From CAYRLZ01 sp964425275 (GTDB lineage Bacteria; Hydrothermota; Tepidihabitantia; Tepidihabitantales; JBDRVQ01), in contig CAYRLZ010000069.1 in assembly GCA_964425275.1 (NCBI GenBank), positions 1 through 8,095 on the forward strand: a stretch of 8,095 bases of DNA, read 5' to 3'. Shown piece after piece: positions 6,251 to 8,095 of the stretch; positions within the stretch are counted from its first letter, which is position 1, and the number at the start of each line of letters is the position of its first letter. The notes under the pieces were generated by a model. The model was not told the origin of the DNA. It saw nothing but the letters and a program-made list of their open reading frames with translations, and searched no databases. Both the position numbers and the translations under genes were made by a program.

Positions 6251-7591
6251 CTATCGCCGAAAGAGAACCTTCTTTCTTATCCTTTCTTTTGGTGTTTCAA
6301 TTCTTAGAAAATAGAGACCCCTGGGTAAGATTTTACCACCTTCATCCCGGGCATTCCAATGGATTGGGGAAAGACCTTTAATTGATTTAACCAGTTGACC
6401 ACTGGCATTATAAACATCAATTGTGATTGCCGAACCAGAAAAAGAGTTGATGGTAAGGATTGACCGAAACGGATTGGGATAAAGGCTTAACCCATAATCT
6501 TCTTTTGGGGATTTAACTTCCTCTTCAATCCCCAACCTTTCCCTAAATACCCTTTCCGCCCAGTAGGCAGTTGTAGCCAGTCCCGTTGTATCACTTGGGG
6601 AATAGGGTGAGGCGATTAATGCATAGTAAAAACAAGCACTTGATTCCGGCAAGAGGTCAAAAGGACCAGAGGCAATAAGAAACCGCTTATCACCTGGGAT
6701 TTCATCAATACTATCAAAGGTATTACTGGCCATCATTTGATACCGCTCTTGGTCATTTCTTGGGTCATTCTCAATTGTCCATAGACGGTAGGAAGAGATA
6801 TTTTCTTGAACAGAAGAGGCGAGAAAACTTATCGCCACCGCCCCTGGCGTGCCTCCTTGCCAAAATTGACCTGGTTGTTCAACGCCATCGGAGTCATAGA
6901 TAAAACCGGTATTCTTCACCCTTATCGTATCCGTTCCGATGAAAAAGAGTTTATTTCGGATAAGTCCTCCCATATCATCCCTATATTGTCCAACATCGCC
7001 ATCAAGTTGAATTCCAAAGTAGATATCATTGATTGGGTAAGGATTAAAATTAAAAAGTTCGTATTTAAAAAAGATAAAGTCCCGAGCAATTGAATCATTA
7101 AAGGCATAAACGGTTAAGGCAACATCAATCCCGATTGGTCTATCATTCGGATAATGACGACTTGGGTCTGAATCGCTGAAACAGCAGAAGAAATCTCTTT
7201 CCGAGCGCGGAGAGATTGGTGCCATTGGGAATCTACTTCTCGGTGGTGGCCAATCACCAGGATAGACATAGATTCTATCCAATGAATCGGTATAGCCACT
7301 CCGCCAGTATCGGCAAAGGGTCGGGACCATTTCCGAAAGACCGCTATTTGCTTCATAACCACAGGCTACGAGGGTATCGTTATTCTGGATACAGCCAATC
7401 CAAATCCCGGCACCGAAGATATAATAATTTCTTAATGGTTTTGGCCAGTAAGCACCGGGATTATTTCCATTGTGACCGAACATTCCAAAGTTATTGATGG
7501 CGCAGGCGAGGCGGTTAAGTTCCATCCATTTTGTATCATAGATGGCTAACAAAAAAGTTGGCAGAATTAAAATCAAGAGATACCTTCTCAT
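6251..7591 (-). CDS. Secreted protein with type IX/FlgD-like C-terminal tail
   Basis: A 446-residue exported protein of unknown function. The signal peptide MRRYLLILILPTFLLA (1-16) is clear. The body includes RPIGIDVALTVYAFND (151-166), DFIFFKYEL (171-179) and YFGIQLDGDVG (191-201), an arrangement typical of large secreted-protein families in uncultured Gram-negative phyla. The C-terminal 76 residues begin at YPNPF (371-375), continue with IDVYNASGQLVKSI (391-404) and HWNARDEGG, and end in GLYFLRIETP and a basic KERIRKKVLFRR. This fits a FlgD Ig-like/Por-type sorting domain, which in type IX secretion directs export and surface attachment. No T9SS component lies in the window, so the route is inferred. 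The start is set by AGGAGGG 3 nt upstream. It has its own promoter signals and converges on hppA. Confidence 0.88.
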   Translation of the reverse strand: MRRYLLILILPTFLLAIYDTKWMELNRLACAINNFGMFGHNGNNPGAYWPKPLRNYYIFGAGIWIGCIQNNDTLVACGYEANSGLSEMVPTLCRYWRSGYTDSLDRIYVYPGDWPPPRSRFPMAPISPRSERDFFCCFSDSDPSRHYPNDRPIGIDVALTVYAFNDSIARDFIFFKYELFNFNPYPINDIYFGIQLDGDVGQYRDDMGGLIRNKLFFIGTDTIRVKNTGFIYDSDGVEQPGQFWQGGTPGAVAISFLASSVQENISSYRLWTIENDPRNDQERYQMMASNTFDSIDEIPGDKRFLIASGPFDLLPESSACFYYALIASPYSPSDTTGLATTAYWAERVFRERLGIEEEVKSPKEDYGLSLYPNPFRSILTINSFSGSAITIDVYNASGQLVKSIKGLSPIHWNARDEGGKILPRGLYFLRIETPKERIRKKVLFRR

Positions 7592-7609
7592 AAACCCTCC
7601 TGACAGAAA

Positions 7610-7638
7610 ATTATACTGGAATAAAAACCAGCACTAAA
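7610..7638 (-). promoter_or_regulatory. Candidate promoter of the secreted-protein gene
   Basis: A perfect TATAAT (7615-7610, minus strand) lies 18 nt before the ATG. The matching -35 position holds only TTTAGT (7638-7633, 3 of 6). The closeness to the ribosome site resembles the promoter at 970-997. An alternative upstream start uses a perfect TTGACA (7695-7690) with GTTAAT (7671-7666, 18 bp spacer) or TAATAT (7669-7664, 20 bp spacer). Either or both may work. Confidence 0.45.
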
Positions 7639-7656
7639 AGGGGAGTTGAACCCCTT
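7638..7656. repeat. Small hairpin upstream of the secreted-protein gene
   Basis: AAGGGG (7638-7643) and CCCCTT (7651-7656) form a perfect 6-bp stem with a 7-base loop. On the minus strand it is followed by a short T-stretch. If transcription starts at the upstream TTGACA, the hairpin lies in the leader and could attenuate or stabilise the message. With the TATAAT promoter it lies at or upstream of the -35 position and would not be transcribed. A ten-A tract follows at 7672-7681. Confidence 0.4.
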
Positions 7657-7718
7657 AACTTAAATATTAACAAAAAAAAAAGCGCCCCCTGTCAAGAGGT
7701 AATTTTTAGACCTAATAG

Positions 7719-7733
7719 ATAGTTAATAACTAT
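7719..7733. repeat. Perfect 15-bp palindrome beside the DnaA boxes
   Basis: ATAGTTA-A-TAACTAT is an exact inverted repeat (7-1-7), sharing its last base with the first DnaA-like box. It could be an operator for a dimeric regulator or a structural part of the origin. The sequence alone does not decide. Confidence 0.6.
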
Positions 7734-7772
7734 GTGTATTACCTGTGGATAATATGTGGATAATGTGGATAA
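7733..7772 (+). other. DnaA-box array, candidate replication origin (oriC) or DnaA-regulated promoter
   Basis: Three exact copies of TGTGGATAA, the complement of the strong DnaA box TTATCCACA, lie at 7744-7752, 7755-7763 and 7764-7772. A near copy, TGTGTATTA (one mismatch to TGTGTATAA), lies at 7733-7741. All have the same orientation, with start-to-start spacing of 11, 11 and 9 bases, so the first three lie on one helix face. A single-mismatch box in the opposite orientation (TTATCCCCA) is at 7863-7871. The flanks are non-coding and AT-rich, as expected of an unwinding region. No dnaA or dnaN is visible, so oriC is an inference; a DnaA-binding control site is the main alternative. Confidence 0.7.
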
Positions 7773-8051
7773 CTACATAGATACTGACATTATTAACTCT
7801 TTCCCATTTAGTCAATCTGAATAATAATTACCCTTAAATCTTCTCTTTTCAAGACTTATTTTTTATCCCCATTATTCCCGTTTCATCAGCAAAGACAGTT
7901 ATATTTTTATATTTAATATTGTATAAGAAACCTATTGTAGTAAGAAATCTTAATAAATTAAAATTTAGGGAAACACTTTGAGCGGATTTTTACTCTATAT
8001 TTAGATATGGGAAAAAGGCTAATTTTATTAAGTATAGTTAAATCAATAACT
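7773..8051. other. AT-rich non-coding stretch, possible DNA unwinding region
   Basis: No credible coding frame exists here on either strand. The stretch is very rich in A and T, especially 7899-7930 (runs such as TATATTTTTATATTTAATAT) and 7945-7970. Next to the DnaA boxes it could be the duplex-unwinding element of an origin. Apart from the degenerate DnaA box at 7863-7871, no further site was recognised. Confidence 0.4.
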
Positions 8052-8088
8052 TATACTTTATACTTAGGAGGTAAAAATGAGAGGATAG
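8052..8088 (+). promoter_or_regulatory. Translation start signal with a two-codon reading frame (MRG-stop)
   Basis: A strong AGGAGG (8066-8071) stands 5 nt before ATG (8077-8079), but the frame reads ATG AGA GGA TAG and stops at 8088. A -10-like TATACT at 8052-8057 (a second copy at 8059-8064) lies 19 nt upstream of the ATG, the same geometry as the promoter of the gene at 1017. No good -35 was seen. It may be a minimal leader ORF before a gene beyond the window, a mutated start, or a sequence error. Confidence 0.4.
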
Positions 8089-8095
8089 AATAACT

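Noticed and set aside
6806..7497. Open frames at 6806-7093 (+), 7216-7497 (+), 6922-7107 (-) and 7114-7362 (-)
   Set aside because: They overlap the secreted-protein gene in other frames, with no start signals or recognisable features.
7863..7871. TTATCCCCA as a further DnaA box
   Set aside because: It is a lone single-mismatch site in the opposite orientation; noted with the array but not called as a separate box.
1..8095. tRNA, rRNA, CRISPR array, insertion sequence or defence genes
   Set aside because: No cloverleaf, spaced repeat array, transposase or toxin/nuclease motif was recognised on either strand.

Overview
The window looks like bacterial chromosome from a Gram-negative organism with an outer membrane. 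It carries a TonB-dependent receptor, a beta-barrel protein with a C-terminal aromatic beta-signal, a lipoprotein, and a secreted protein with a type IX-like/FlgD-like C-terminal tail. The protein style (Ig-like domains with Asp/Gly-rich loops, FlgD/Por-type tails, a K+-dependent membrane pyrophosphatase, uniform AGGAGG ribosome sites) recalls uncultured phyla such as WOR-3/Stahlbacteria. That placement is an inference from style, not from a search.

Layout. Positions 1-689 (-) hold the N-terminal third or so of a BtuB-like TonB-dependent receptor. Its leader, about 691-911 (-), is a complete class-I-type cobalamin riboswitch driven by an excellent extended -10 promoter. A divergent promoter (970-997, +) reads into a two-gene unit: an uncharacterised outer-membrane beta-barrel protein (1017-2660) and a lipoprotein with three Ig-like modules (2670-3902). 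The Shine-Dalgarno of the lipoprotein overlaps the stop codon of the barrel gene. A heptamer-based inverted repeat with a T-run (3910-3961) follows, then a long imperfect palindromic repeat (3984-4095). Next come hppA, a membrane pyrophosphatase predicted to be K+-dependent and Na+-pumping (4096-6195), and a probable terminator (6196-6220). Converging on it is a secreted protein with a sorting-type tail (6251-7591, -).

The last 500 bases are non-coding and AT-rich. They hold three perfect DnaA boxes and one near-perfect box in a tight array (7733-7772) beside a perfect 15-bp palindrome, which makes a candidate replication origin or DnaA-controlled promoter. The window ends in a strong ribosome site whose ATG is followed by only two sense codons before TAG.

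How the parts work together: the receptor should import cobalamin and be shut off by it through the riboswitch. The barrel/lipoprotein pair is co-transcribed and faces the periplasm or outer surface, role unknown. HppA links cytoplasmic pyrophosphate hydrolysis to ion pumping. No defence system, CRISPR array, tRNA or rRNA was seen. The most unusual signals are the DnaA-box array, the alternative pairings around the receptor start, and repeats that reach into the start regions of two genes.
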